Source of the DNA: an uncultured Collinsella sp.
GTDB taxonomy: Bacteria > Actinomycetota > Coriobacteriia > Coriobacteriales > Coriobacteriaceae
Length of the DNA stretch: 15,352 nucleotides
NCBI GenBank assembly: GCA_900552755.1
Contig: USAY01000035.1
Coordinates: 1 to 15,352 of the forward strand
Direction of reading: 5' to 3'
Both the position numbers and the translations under genes were made by a program. This document shows positions 5,537 to 13,770 of the stretch, one piece after another (positions within the stretch are counted from its first letter, which is position 1; every line of letters begins with the position of its first letter). The notes under the pieces are model-generated. The model did no database searches. It was not told the DNA's origin and saw nothing but the letters and a program-made list of their open reading frames with translations.

Positions 5537-8179
5537 CTACAGCGCGCCGGAACCGGCTTGCATCATGCCGCCGGGGCCCGAGGTCACGCCGCCGCTCACG
5601 GGCGCGGCGTTGCCGGTGTGCGGTGCCGCCGGAGCGGTATCGCCACCGAGCGTGCCCGCCGGACGCGGTGCCGGGATCTCGCCCGTGCCGTGGCTAAAGA
5701 CAAACTTGCCATCGGCCACGTCGCACAGGACGGTATCGCCCTCGCCCCACTCGCCGGCCAGCAGCTCCTCGGACAGCGGGTCCTCGATGAGCTTTTGAAT
5801 AGCACGGCGCAGCGGACGCGCACCGTTGGTGAGGTCGGTGCCCTCGGCCACGATCTTGTCATAGGCCGCATCGGTGAGCTTGATGTTCATGCCGTTGGCA
5901 ATCAAACGCTGACGCAGGTCGTCCACCAGCAGGTGCGCGATCTTGGTGAGATTCTCGCCCGAGAGCTTCTGGAACACCACAATGTCGTCGATACGGTTGA
6001 GCAGCTCGGGGCGGAACAGGCGCTTGAGCTCGCCCATCGCGCGACCACGGATCTCACTCGACGTGAGACCCTGCTCGCCGGTGGTGCCAAAGCCAACGCT
6101 CGCATCCTGCGCAATCTCGCGGGCGCCCACGTTGGACGTCATGATGATCACGGTATTGCGGAAGTCGACCGTCTTGCCCTGGCTATCGGTCAGGCGGCCC
6201 TCCTCCAGCACCTGCAGCAAGATGTTGAAGATATCGGGGTGCGCCTTCTCGATCTCGTCGAACAGCACGACCGAGTACGGGTGACGACGAACGGCCTTGG
6301 TGAGCTGGCCGCCCTCGTCGTGGCCCACATAGCCCGGGGGGCTACCGATGAGCTTGGAGACCTCGAACTCACTGCCAAACTCCGACATATCGAAGCTGAT
6401 GAGCGCGTCCTTGCTGCCAAAGAGATACTCGGCGAGCGTCTTGGCGAGCTCGGTTTTGCCCGTGCCGGTGGGGCCCAGGAAGATAAAGCTGCCGCCGGGG
6501 CGACGCGGGTCCTTGAGCGGCGAGCGGCTGCGGCGCACGGCCTTGGCAACGGCCTCGACGGCCTCGTCCTGACCGATGATGCGCGTCTTGAGCACGCTTT
6601 CGGCCTGCAGCAGGCGGCGGCTCTCGCTCTCGGTGAGCGAGGACACCGGCACGCCCGAGGTCACGGACACGATGTCGGCAATCTGGGAGACATCGATGGT
6701 GAGCGGGCTGGCGTCGAGCTCGGCGGTCCAGGCAGCCTTGGCCTCGGCGAGCTCAATCTCGGCAGCCTTTTGCTGCTCGGTGATCTCGGCGGCCTTGTTC
6801 ATGTCGTCGCTCTCGGTGGCCTCCTGCGCGGCGGCCTTGAGCTCCTCTATGCGATGCTCGGCCTCGCGCACCGGCTCGGGCGCGCGGTTGGCGGCGATGC
6901 GGGCGCGGGCGCCGGCCTCGTCAATGAGGTCGATGGCCTTATCGGGCAGGAAGCGATCCTGGATGTAGCGGTCGGAGAGGTTCGCGGCGGCCTCGATAGC
7001 ACCCTGCGTATAGCGCACATGGTGGTGCTCCTCGTAGCGCGGCTTGAGCGCGGTCAGGATCTTGACCGTGTCCTCGACGCTCGGCTCCTCGACATCGATG
7101 GTCTGGAAGCGACGCTCGAAGGCCGGGTCCTTGGTGAGGTACTTGCGGAATTCCTCGGCCGTGGTGGCGCCGATAATCTGGAAGGCACCGCGCGCGAGCA
7201 CGGGCTTGAGCATGGAGCTCGCGTCGATGGAGCCCTCGGCAGAGCCGGCACCGATGATGGTGTGCATCTCGTCAATAAACAGGATGACGTCGTCAGCTTC
7301 GGTGGCCTCCTGGATCACGTTCTTGAGGCGCTCCTCAAACTCACCGCGATACTTGGCGCCCGCAACGAGGCCCGGCAGGTCGAGCGTCCAGATGTTCTGG
7401 TTCATAAGGTTCTCGGGCACGTTGCCAGCTGCAATCTGCTGAGCCAGACCCTCGACGATGGCCGTCTTGCCCACGCCGGGGTCGCCCAAGATAAGCGGAT
7501 TGTTCTTGGTGCGACGCGAAAGGATCTCCATCATACGCTGGACTTCCTTTTCGCGACCAATTACAGGGTCGAGCTCGCCGTCGCGCGCCTTCTGCGTAAG
7601 GTTGGTGGCGAACTGCTTAAGCGTATCGGTGCCGCTCCCCTTTTGCTGCGACGCGTCCGAGCCGCTAAAGAACGGCAGGCCCGCACCGGGACGCCCGGCA
7701 CCGGCGCCGGCGAGCGGACGCTTCTTGTCCTGGTCCTTGGCGGTAAGTTTCTCGATAGCCTTTTTGATGGAGGCGGACGACACACCCAGGCGCATGAGGA
7801 TGTCCATGGCCATGCCGTTACCCTCTTCGACGATGCCAATCAGCAAGTGCTCGGTCGACACGTAGGTCTGGTTGTTCTCACGTGCCACGCGGAAGGAGCG
7901 CTCCATCACGCTAATGACGAGCGGCGTAAAGGCAAGCTTGGCAGCCTCGGTCTCCTCGCTGGGCTCGGGAACCGTGGTCTGGACCTCCTTGAGGGTGTCC
8001 ATGATGTCGTCGTAGGAGATATCAAGCGAGCGCAGCGCCTCGGCAGCGATGCCCTCGTCCTCCTTGGCGAGTGCGAGCAGCAGGTGCTCGGTGCCCACCT
8101 TATTTGAGTGCAGATCGAGCGCCTCCTGTTTGGCCATCGACATGACCTTGCGCGCTCGATCGGTAAAACGGTCTAACAT
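5537..8179 (-). CDS. clpC: ATP-dependent Clp protease ATP-binding subunit ClpC
   Basis: ClpC is a hexameric AAA+ unfoldase that feeds substrates to the ClpP protease. The 880-residue protein has the full order. The N domain (1-145) contains two Clp repeats. A Gly/Ala/Pro linker (150-185) follows. AAA1 has Walker A GDPGVGKT (232-239), Walker B VILFIDE (298-304) and pore loop GAKYRGEFEER (274-284). A short middle domain (about 434-485) rich in Ala and Glu distinguishes it from ClpB. AAA2 has Walker A GPTGTGKT (569-576), Walker B VVLFDE (637-642) and pore loop GYVGHDEGG (616-624). A possible ClpP-contact tripeptide VGF lies at 695-697. A Pro/Gly/Ala-rich tail (about 831-880) is unusual. ATG 8179 has GAGGAA seven to eight bases before it and gives the standard MLDRFTDRARKVM start. 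No McsA, McsB or CtsR gene adjoins it, and no CIRCE or HAIR box was found. Confidence 0.96.
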   Translation of the reverse strand: MLDRFTDRARKVMSMAKQEALDLHSNKVGTEHLLLALAKEDEGIAAEALRSLDISYDDIMDTLKEVQTTVPEPSEETEAAKLAFTPLVISVMERSFRVARENNQTYVSTEHLLIGIVEEGNGMAMDILMRLGVSSASIKKAIEKLTAKDQDKKRPLAGAGAGRPGAGLPFFSGSDASQQKGSGTDTLKQFATNLTQKARDGELDPVIGREKEVQRMMEILSRRTKNNPLILGDPGVGKTAIVEGLAQQIAAGNVPENLMNQNIWTLDLPGLVAGAKYRGEFEERLKNVIQEATEADDVILFIDEMHTIIGAGSAEGSIDASSMLKPVLARGAFQIIGATTAEEFRKYLTKDPAFERRFQTIDVEEPSVEDTVKILTALKPRYEEHHHVRYTQGAIEAAANLSDRYIQDRFLPDKAIDLIDEAGARARIAANRAPEPVREAEHRIEELKAAAQEATESDDMNKAAEITEQQKAAEIELAEAKAAWTAELDASPLTIDVSQIADIVSVTSGVPVSSLTESESRRLLQAESVLKTRIIGQDEAVEAVAKAVRRSRSPLKDPRRPGGSFIFLGPTGTGKTELAKTLAEYLFGSKDALISFDMSEFGSEFEVSKLIGSPPGYVGHDEGGQLTKAVRRHPYSVVLFDEIEKAHPDIFNILLQVLEEGRLTDSQGKTVDFRNTVIIMTSNVGAREIAQDASVGFGTTGEQGLTSSEIRGRAMGELKRLFRPELLNRIDDIVVFQKLSGENLTKIAHLLVDDLRQRLIANGMNIKLTDAAYDKIVAEGTDLTNGARPLRRAIQKLIEDPLSEELLAGEWGEGDTVLCDVADGKFVFSHGTGEIPAPRPAGTLGGDTAPAAPHTGNAAPVSGGVTSGPGGMMQAGSGAL

Positions 8180-8216
8180 GCTAGTTCCTCTTAGACGAGC
8201 TAGTTTTTTCAAACGC

Positions 8217-8242
8217 AAAGCGCCGCCCCGCGGCAGCGCTTT
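8217..8242 (-). promoter_or_regulatory. Stem-loop in the clpC 5' leader
   Basis: AAAGCGC (8217-8223) and GCGCTTT (8236-8242) form a 7-bp stem with a GC-rich loop, 38 bases upstream of the clpC start. There is no T-run directly behind it on either strand, so I read it as a leader structure or protein site rather than a terminator. A -10-like TATACT lies behind it on the minus strand (8262-8267) without a convincing -35. Confidence 0.4.
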
Positions 8243-8323
8243 GGTCTCTTTACCCATATGGAGTATATGTTAACAGCTGGAGGAATATCTATAAACCCGG
8301 CTCACATGAATGCAGGTTATGAC

Positions 8324-8351
8324 CGCATCGCGGGACTCACCGCGCGATGCG
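8324..8351 (-). terminator. Stem-loop between tetR and clpC, possible terminator
   Basis: Perfect 9-bp GC-rich stem CGCATCGCG (8324-8332) / CGCGATGCG (8343-8351) with a 10-base loop, 25 bases after the tetR stop. It lacks a T-run on the minus strand, so it would be a weak intrinsic terminator or a 3' stabilising hairpin. Its right arm lies in a sequence that is duplicated at the 3' end of tetR. Confidence 0.45.
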
Positions 8352-8376
8352 CGACAGGCGCCCCGCAAGAGAAACC

Positions 8377-9066
8377 CTAGGCGTCTTTCACCACGTCGGG
8401 ACTCGTCGCACGCGATGCGCGATAGGCATCGGCCTCCTTGGAGACGCGTTCGAGCAGCTCGGATGTATCGACGCCCTCGACTTGCGCGACCGTTTCCACC
8501 GTCTGCATGGCGACCGCCCTCAGGTACGCGCACGCGCTGTCCCCCGGCTGCTCGAGGTCTATCTCCTCGCCGCCCTCCCGGGCAAAGCCGACCGCCATCA
8601 CAAAGCCCATGATGCCCGAGACCAGAAAGCCCACCGCAAAGCTCGAATCTGCCTTGAGCTCTTCTCCGTCGGGGTGGACGATCTCTCTCACGCGGTCGAT
8701 GATGATCGTATGGATGCCCTGCACGACCTGCTCGGCGGCACCCGCCCTCATGGTGATGACGATGCGCCGCAGCAGGCAGCGGACGTCGCGCCGGTCGAAC
8801 GCCGAAAGGTCGCCCTCGCTCGAAAAATGCCAGAGGGCATCGGTGATGAGCTCGTTATCCTGCAGCAGCTGGGCTATGGCGATGGCGACGAGTTCATCGA
8901 AATCGTGAAAATAGTAGTAAAACGTTCCGCGATTGCACTGGGCGGCGCGGGTCACCTCGCCAACCGACAGCTCGAAGATGCTGTTGTTCTCGATGAGCTC
9001 CCAAAACGCCTCGATGATACGGGTGCGTGCATCGGGCGCATCGGCGTCCTTACGCGGTCTCGCCAT
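8377..9066 (-). CDS. TetR/AcrR-family transcriptional regulator
   Basis: A 229-residue dimeric repressor candidate. The N-terminal helix-turn-helix is typical of TetR: ARTRIIEAFWELI, then SVGEVTRAAQCNRGTFYYYF and HDFDELV (about residues 13-62). The C-terminal ligand domain has no recognisable subtype; hydrophobic helices around 142-165 (FAVGFLVSGIMGFVMAVGFA) suggest a lipophilic pocket. ATG 9066 lies inside the last codons of the upstream activase gene, a 17-base overlap, with GGTGAGG just before it; a GTG at 9075 is an alternative start. The overlap implies translational coupling to the activase. The natural target is the 21-bp palindrome in the activase promoter (13539-13559), giving autoregulation; this is inferred. 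The last residues lie in a locally duplicated sequence. Ligand unknown. Confidence 0.88.
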   Translation of the reverse strand: MARPRKDADAPDARTRIIEAFWELIENNSIFELSVGEVTRAAQCNRGTFYYYFHDFDELVAIAIAQLLQDNELITDALWHFSSEGDLSAFDRRDVRCLLRRIVITMRAGAAEQVVQGIHTIIIDRVREIVHPDGEELKADSSFAVGFLVSGIMGFVMAVGFAREGGEEIDLEQPGDSACAYLRAVAMQTVETVAQVEGVDTSELLERVSKEADAYRASRATSPDVVKDA

Positions 9067-12000
9067 GCGCCTCACCGCACCCCTGCGCCTTGGCGTTCAT
9101 GATGAGCATCTGAAGACGGTTCTCCACGTTGGCGAAGCTCACGTCGGGATCGTAGTCGAGCGGCAGGAACTGCGCCGTGGGATACTGCTCCTTGAGCGCA
9201 TGGATGAGCCCGCGCCCCACGACATGGTTGGGCAGACACCCGAACGGCTGCAGGATCACGAAGTTGCGGCAGCCGCGCTTGGCGTGCTCGAGAATCTCCG
9301 CCGGAATCAGCACGCCCTCGCCCGCATCGAACGTATGGTGCAGGATCTTATCGCTCGCGCGCACGAGCTCGGGCATGCGCGTCGGCGGCTCGTAGAGCGG
9401 GCTCGCCGCGCCCAGGCGGTCGCAACGGTCGTGCGCGAGCTCGAACAGGTTGTCCGCCGTGGCATACCAGGCCTTTTCGGGCAGCGACAGGTCGACGTGG
9501 AACTCGCGCGACTGCGCATGCTTGTAGAAATAGGTCTTGCGGATCACGTCGGTCATGCGCGCCTCGATGACCTCGAGCCCGTTGTCCTCGAGGTAGCGCT
9601 CGATCTCGTGGTTGGCGCCGAGATGGAAATTGAGCAGGTACTCGCCCACGATGAGAACGGTCGGATGCGGGTTCGAGCGGTCGTACGGAACGGCGTCCAT
9701 GATCGCAAGCGCGCGTTTGAAGCCCGTCGCCTGGCCTCTCAGCCCGGAGCGCTCCATGCCCTCGATAACCTCATCGAGCGCGCGGTCGAACGCAGCGTCC
9801 GCCGCGCCCTTCTCGAGCTCGTAGGGACGGATGCGCCTAAGCATGGCCTCGAGGGCATCGATCATGGGAAGACCGTAGGCGATCTGGATGCTCGGGCCAA
9901 GGCCGAGCTTGAAGCCCGGATGCGCATTGTGGGCATCGACGTCGTCGTTGGTGAGCACCGGGACATAGTCGTATCCCGCGTCGTCGAGCGCGCGGCGCAG
10001 CAGGGGCATGTAGTGCGTCAGGCGGCAGTCGCCGATATACTTGCCAGTCACCACGGCGACGTCGTGCGGGTCGTACTTACCGCTCTCGAGTGCCGCGAGC
10101 GCCTCGCCGATCACGATTTGCGCGGGGAAGCAGATGTCGTTGTGCACATAGCGTTTGCCCAGGCGGATGGCATCCTCGCGCCCGATATCAAGGGCCTCGG
10201 CGCGCACGCCCTGATTGCGCATCGCCGCGGTCATGAGCCTGCAGAACGCATGGGAGGTGTTGGGGACCAGCGCGATCTTGTCGTGCCGGTCGCGCTTGGT
10301 GTACTTGACCTTATACGGGTCGTCGAGCGGATGGACCGCGTGCACCCGGGCGCCCTCGGCACGCTCCTCCGCGCGACGACGGTTGACCGACTCGATAAAC
10401 GAACGCACGCGAATGCCCATGGGACCGGCGACGTCGCTCTCATCGAGCTTGATCATCATCGGAACCTTGGAGCCCATCTCGCCCATCATGCGCGCGATCT
10501 CGTCGGTGAGATACGCATCGTGGCCGCAGCCGAAGCTGCCCATCTGCACGAGCTCGAGCTCGGGCGTCGATGCGACGATGACCGCGCACGACAGCATGCG
10601 CGCATGGTAGTTGTTCACGATGTCGATGCGGCTGTTGGAAAGATCGACGTTGCAGACCCCCGGCACCGCATCGGGCGTCAGCACGGGGATGCCGCGCTCA
10701 GAGAAGAGCTTGGGCAGCCCGTGGTTGACCAGCGGGTCGTTGTGGTACGGGCGCGAAGCGATCACCACCGCGTAGCCGCCGTCCTCGTGCACGTTCTCGA
10801 GCACCTGCCTGCCGCGCAGCTGCAGCTGGTTCTCAAACGTCTCCTGCGCGCGGTCCGCCTGCTCGGTCGCCTTGGCAACCAGGTCGGCATCGATATCGAA
10901 GGTCTCCTTGCACCACGCCTTGAGCTGGCGGTTTCGGTCGCCCTCGTCGTACCAGTGGAACAGCGGCGTATCGAACGGAACGCCGAAACGCTCCTCCGGG
11001 TTATCGGAATTGCGCATCACGTAGGGGTATCCCTTTACGACGGCGCACATCCACTCGCTGGTAGAGGCGGTGTTTTCGGTGGGCACCGTCGTGATGATGG
11101 GCATGAAGATGCGGTCGACGCCGGCGTCGACGAGATTGCGGATGTGCCCGTGGACGAGCTTGGCCGGGAAGCACACGGTGTCGGATGTGACGTGCGCCAG
11201 ACCGCGCTCGTACATCGCCTTGGTGCTGCGTCCCGAGACGCGCACCTTAAAGCCGAGCGTGCTGAAGAACGTCGACCAGAACGGCATGGTGTCCCAGAAC
11301 TCGAGCACACGGGGAATGCCGATCGTGACATCGCGCCCCCCGCTGACGGGAACCGTGGGGTACGACTCGAACAGCAGCTTCTCGCGGTCGACAAAGAGAT
11401 TGGGGGCAGCCGCGGTCCGGTCGCGCCCCGTGCCGGGTGCCTGTGCCTCGCAAGCACCCTGCGGACGCAGCTCCTCCGCCGCGGGAACCTCGCGCACGAG
11501 CTCATCCCATGAGATGGCGCCGCCGCGCGGGCAGCGATTGCCCGTGACGTAAAGCGAGCCGTCGCCAAATGCCACGACCGCGCGCTGGCAGCGGTTGTTG
11601 CACCGACGGCAGGTAACGCCGCCGAACTCGCGATGCTCGAAGCGCTCCACGGCATCGAGCCCGATAAACGACGTGCCGGCGTCGCCCTTGCGGCATTCCT
11701 CGCGCGCGAGCAGGGCGATACCGATAGCGCCCATCAGCCCCGGGTGGGGCGCACGCGTGACGGGTTTGCCCAGATACTGCTCGAATGCGCGCAGCACCGC
11801 GTCGTTTCGGAACGTGCCGCCCTGGACGACGACTTTGTCGCCCAGACGGTTGAGATTTGAAACGCGAATGACCTTGGTGAACACGTTCTCGATAATCGAA
11901 CGGCAGAGACCGGCCATGATGTCGCCCGGACCCTTACCGCGCCGCTGCTCGGAAACGACGCTGCTGTTCATGAACACCGTGCAGCGGCTGCCGAGAACGG

Positions 12001-13489
12001 CGGGGGCTTTGGACGAAAATGCCTCGGTCGCGATATCCTCAACGGCTATTCCGAGGTTTTTGGCAAAACCCTCGAGGAACGAGCCGCAGCCCGCAGAGCA
12101 CGCCTCGTTGACGACGATATCGGTCAGCACGCCGTGGTTGAGCCAGATGGCCTTCATATCCTGTCCGCCGATGTCGAGCACGAAGGTCGCATCGGGAACG
12201 CATGCGCACGCGGCGCGGGCGTGCGCGACCGTCTCGACCGTATGGTAGTCGGCGTGGAACGCGCGCGCGAAAAGCTCCTCGCCGTATCCCGTGGTGCCCA
12301 CGGCATCGATCGCAAGCGTGACTCCCGCTGTCTCCCAGCGGTTCTTCAAGCTGACAAGACCCTGTTGGGCGACGTCGAGCGGTCTGCCGTTATTAGACGC
12401 GTAGAACGAATCGACAAGCTCACCCGCCTCATCGACCAGGGCGAACTTGGTCGTCGTGCTCCCCGAATCGATACCGAGCGCCACACGCACCGTCTCTCCG
12501 GGCGCATACGCATCCGGACCCTTTGCCGGCGTCTCTTTGCCATGGCGTGCCGTAAAATCCGCCTGCTCGGCAGGTGTGGCAAAAAAGGGCTGGGCAAGAC
12601 GTCCCTCCCCGCTTGCGGGCGCGACCGTCTCGAGCTTATCCAGCCGGACAAAAGCGTCGGGAAGGTCGATCGGTTGGGACGATGCGAACATGTCGGTCAG
12701 CGACAGGGCGGCACCGCGCGCGACCATGATCTGCGGATCGCGCGGGACGATAACCTGATCGTCCGATAGATTCAGTTGCTCCCGGAACACGCGGACCAGT
12801 GTGGGGTTGTAGGCGAGCGTACCGCCCTCGAAGATTACCGGCGGCTCGATGTCGATACCCTGGGCCAGACCGCCGATCGTTTGGCGGGCGACCGCGTGAA
12901 GCGCCGAAAGCGCCAGGTCGGTGGTAGGAATGCCCTCGTTGAGCAGCGGCTGGATATCGGTCTTTGCGTACACGCCGCAGCGGCCCGAGACCTCGTGGAC
13001 GGTCGTTCCCCGGCTTGCGAGCTGCTCGAACTCGCCCGATTCGGTGCCGACCCCCATGAGCTTTGCCATCTCGTCGATAAATGCACCGGTACCGCCTGCG
13101 CACGAGCCGTTCATGCGCATGTCGGCAACCTCGATGTCTCCCTTATCGTTGGTGCGGAAGAAGATCATCTTGGCGTCTTGGCCGCCCAGCTCGATGGCGC
13201 AGCGCGTCTGCGGATAGAACCTGCTGATCGCGAGCGCGTTGGCGACCACCTCCTGAACGTACGAGGCGCCCAGCGCGGTCGCGATATCGCGCGCACCCGA
13301 GCCGGTCACCGCAACGCGCAGTGACTCATGGGGAAAGCGCTCGGCGAGCTCGCCGAGCATGGCGCGCACGCTCGCTGTCTGACACGCCCCGTGGCGGCGA
13401 TATCCCCACCACGCCTCGGTCATATCCTCGTGCATCGCGTAAACTTTGGTCGTCGTCGACCCTACGTCCAGTCCTACTAGCAACGCCAT
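9050..13489 (-). CDS. Giant 2-hydroxyacyl-CoA dehydratase activase-related protein (double activase plus dehydratase-like domains)
   Basis: A 1479-residue protein of the BadF/BadG/BcrA/HgdC activase group. In that family an ASKHA ATPase dimer bridged by a [4Fe-4S] cluster uses ATP to drive a low-potential electron into a dehydratase or reductase. Here two activase modules are fused. Module 1 (4-267) has phosphate loop DVGSTTTK (8-15), ELGGQDAK (100-107) and cluster cysteines Cys130 (NGSCAGGTG) and Cys171 (SGRCGVYA). Module 2 (336-596) has DSGSTTTK (341-348), DIGGQDMK (439-446) and Cys464, Cys468, Cys503. Then come a cysteine cluster (Cys627, 630, 634, 653), a DUF2229-like region (about 720-1050, with VCFPAKLVHGHI) and an HgdB-like region (about 1070-1465, with ICFPAQIVIGEAL, Cys1155, Cys1407, Cys1418). 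ATG 13489 has ACGGAG five bases before it. No separate dehydratase subunits lie nearby, so the substrate is unknown. Confidence 0.92.
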   Translation of the reverse strand: MALLVGLDVGSTTTKVYAMHEDMTEAWWGYRRHGACQTASVRAMLGELAERFPHESLRVAVTGSGARDIATALGASYVQEVVANALAISRFYPQTRCAIELGGQDAKMIFFRTNDKGDIEVADMRMNGSCAGGTGAFIDEMAKLMGVGTESGEFEQLASRGTTVHEVSGRCGVYAKTDIQPLLNEGIPTTDLALSALHAVARQTIGGLAQGIDIEPPVIFEGGTLAYNPTLVRVFREQLNLSDDQVIVPRDPQIMVARGAALSLTDMFASSQPIDLPDAFVRLDKLETVAPASGEGRLAQPFFATPAEQADFTARHGKETPAKGPDAYAPGETVRVALGIDSGSTTTKFALVDEAGELVDSFYASNNGRPLDVAQQGLVSLKNRWETAGVTLAIDAVGTTGYGEELFARAFHADYHTVETVAHARAACACVPDATFVLDIGGQDMKAIWLNHGVLTDIVVNEACSAGCGSFLEGFAKNLGIAVEDIATEAFSSKAPAVLGSRCTVFMNSSVVSEQRRGKGPGDIMAGLCRSIIENVFTKVIRVSNLNRLGDKVVVQGGTFRNDAVLRAFEQYLGKPVTRAPHPGLMGAIGIALLAREECRKGDAGTSFIGLDAVERFEHREFGGVTCRRCNNRCQRAVVAFGDGSLYVTGNRCPRGGAISWDELVREVPAAEELRPQGACEAQAPGTGRDRTAAAPNLFVDREKLLFESYPTVPVSGGRDVTIGIPRVLEFWDTMPFWSTFFSTLGFKVRVSGRSTKAMYERGLAHVTSDTVCFPAKLVHGHIRNLVDAGVDRIFMPIITTVPTENTASTSEWMCAVVKGYPYVMRNSDNPEERFGVPFDTPLFHWYDEGDRNRQLKAWCKETFDIDADLVAKATEQADRAQETFENQLQLRGRQVLENVHEDGGYAVVIASRPYHNDPLVNHGLPKLFSERGIPVLTPDAVPGVCNVDLSNSRIDIVNNYHARMLSCAVIVASTPELELVQMGSFGCGHDAYLTDEIARMMGEMGSKVPMMIKLDESDVAGPMGIRVRSFIESVNRRRAEERAEGARVHAVHPLDDPYKVKYTKRDRHDKIALVPNTSHAFCRLMTAAMRNQGVRAEALDIGREDAIRLGKRYVHNDICFPAQIVIGEALAALESGKYDPHDVAVVTGKYIGDCRLTHYMPLLRRALDDAGYDYVPVLTNDDVDAHNAHPGFKLGLGPSIQIAYGLPMIDALEAMLRRIRPYELEKGAADAAFDRALDEVIEGMERSGLRGQATGFKRALAIMDAVPYDRSNPHPTVLIVGEYLLNFHLGANHEIERYLEDNGLEVIEARMTDVIRKTYFYKHAQSREFHVDLSLPEKAWYATADNLFELAHDRCDRLGAASPLYEPPTRMPELVRASDKILHHTFDAGEGVLIPAEILEHAKRGCRNFVILQPFGCLPNHVVGRGLIHALKEQYPTAQFLPLDYDPDVSFANVENRLQMLIMNAKAQGCGEAHGETA

Positions 13490-13538
13490 AATGCTCCGTC
13501 TCTCGCATTTTTCCCGCTAGAGATATACCACTCTACGT

Positions 13539-13559
13539 AATACAACAGACTGTTGTATT
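13539..13559 (-). promoter_or_regulatory. Perfect 21-bp palindrome, candidate TetR operator
   Basis: AATACAACAG (13539-13548), a central A, and CTGTTGTATT (13550-13559) form a perfect inverted repeat 50 bases upstream of the activase start. Being AT-rich and not followed by a T-run, it looks like a protein-binding site rather than a terminator. It lies in the promoter region; TATATC at about 13523-13528 (minus strand) could be the -10 box, which would place the palindrome over the -35. Assignment to the operon's own TetR is inference. Confidence 0.75.
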
Positions 13560-13570
13560 TAAACTCCGTA

Positions 13571-13604
13571 TAAAAAGCGGCTGCCGAAACGCTTCAGCAG
13601 CCGC
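13571..13604 (-). terminator. Intrinsic terminator downstream of the DUF2798 gene
   Basis: Perfect 8-bp stem GCGGCTGC (13577-13584) / GCAGCCGC (13597-13604), followed on the minus strand by TTTTTATA (ending at about 13569). A classical terminator ending transcription from the right, 167 bases after the DUF2798 stop and just before the activase promoter. Confidence 0.85.
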
Positions 13605-13770
13605 CGAATGCACCAACAGATTGTTCTGCGCGCTAGCACGTCGGGCAACGGAGCAGCACGGGCCCTCCGGTCATGTGCACCGCTCACGCCCGCGATGTCG
13701 CCGAGAGAGCTATCCACGCTTAGGGCTCCAACCAAGCAAGTCGCCCGCGCTCAGCAGATCCCTAAGCGAG
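13605..13770. other. 3' untranslated stretch after the DUF2798 gene
   Basis: No gene seen. It contains a 9-bp inverted repeat CGCTTAGGG (13717-13725) / CCCTAAGCG (13760-13768) with a 34-base spacer, directly behind the DUF2798 stop, which may fold in the mRNA 3' end. Confidence 0.4.

Noticed and set aside
5510..8107. An 865-codon open frame on the plus strand, antisense to clpC
   Set aside because: It mirrors clpC exactly, has no family motifs and is rich in Leu, Gly, Arg, His and Val as expected when a GC-rich coding strand is read backwards.
8180..8300. Heat-shock operator (CIRCE, HAIR or CtsR box) in front of clpC
   Set aside because: I found none of the consensus half-sites; only an unrelated GC-rich stem-loop is present.
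8933..11512. An 859-codon open frame antisense to the activase gene
   Set aside because: The activase frame carries clear ASKHA and dehydratase-like motifs; the antisense frame has none and is a product of codon bias.
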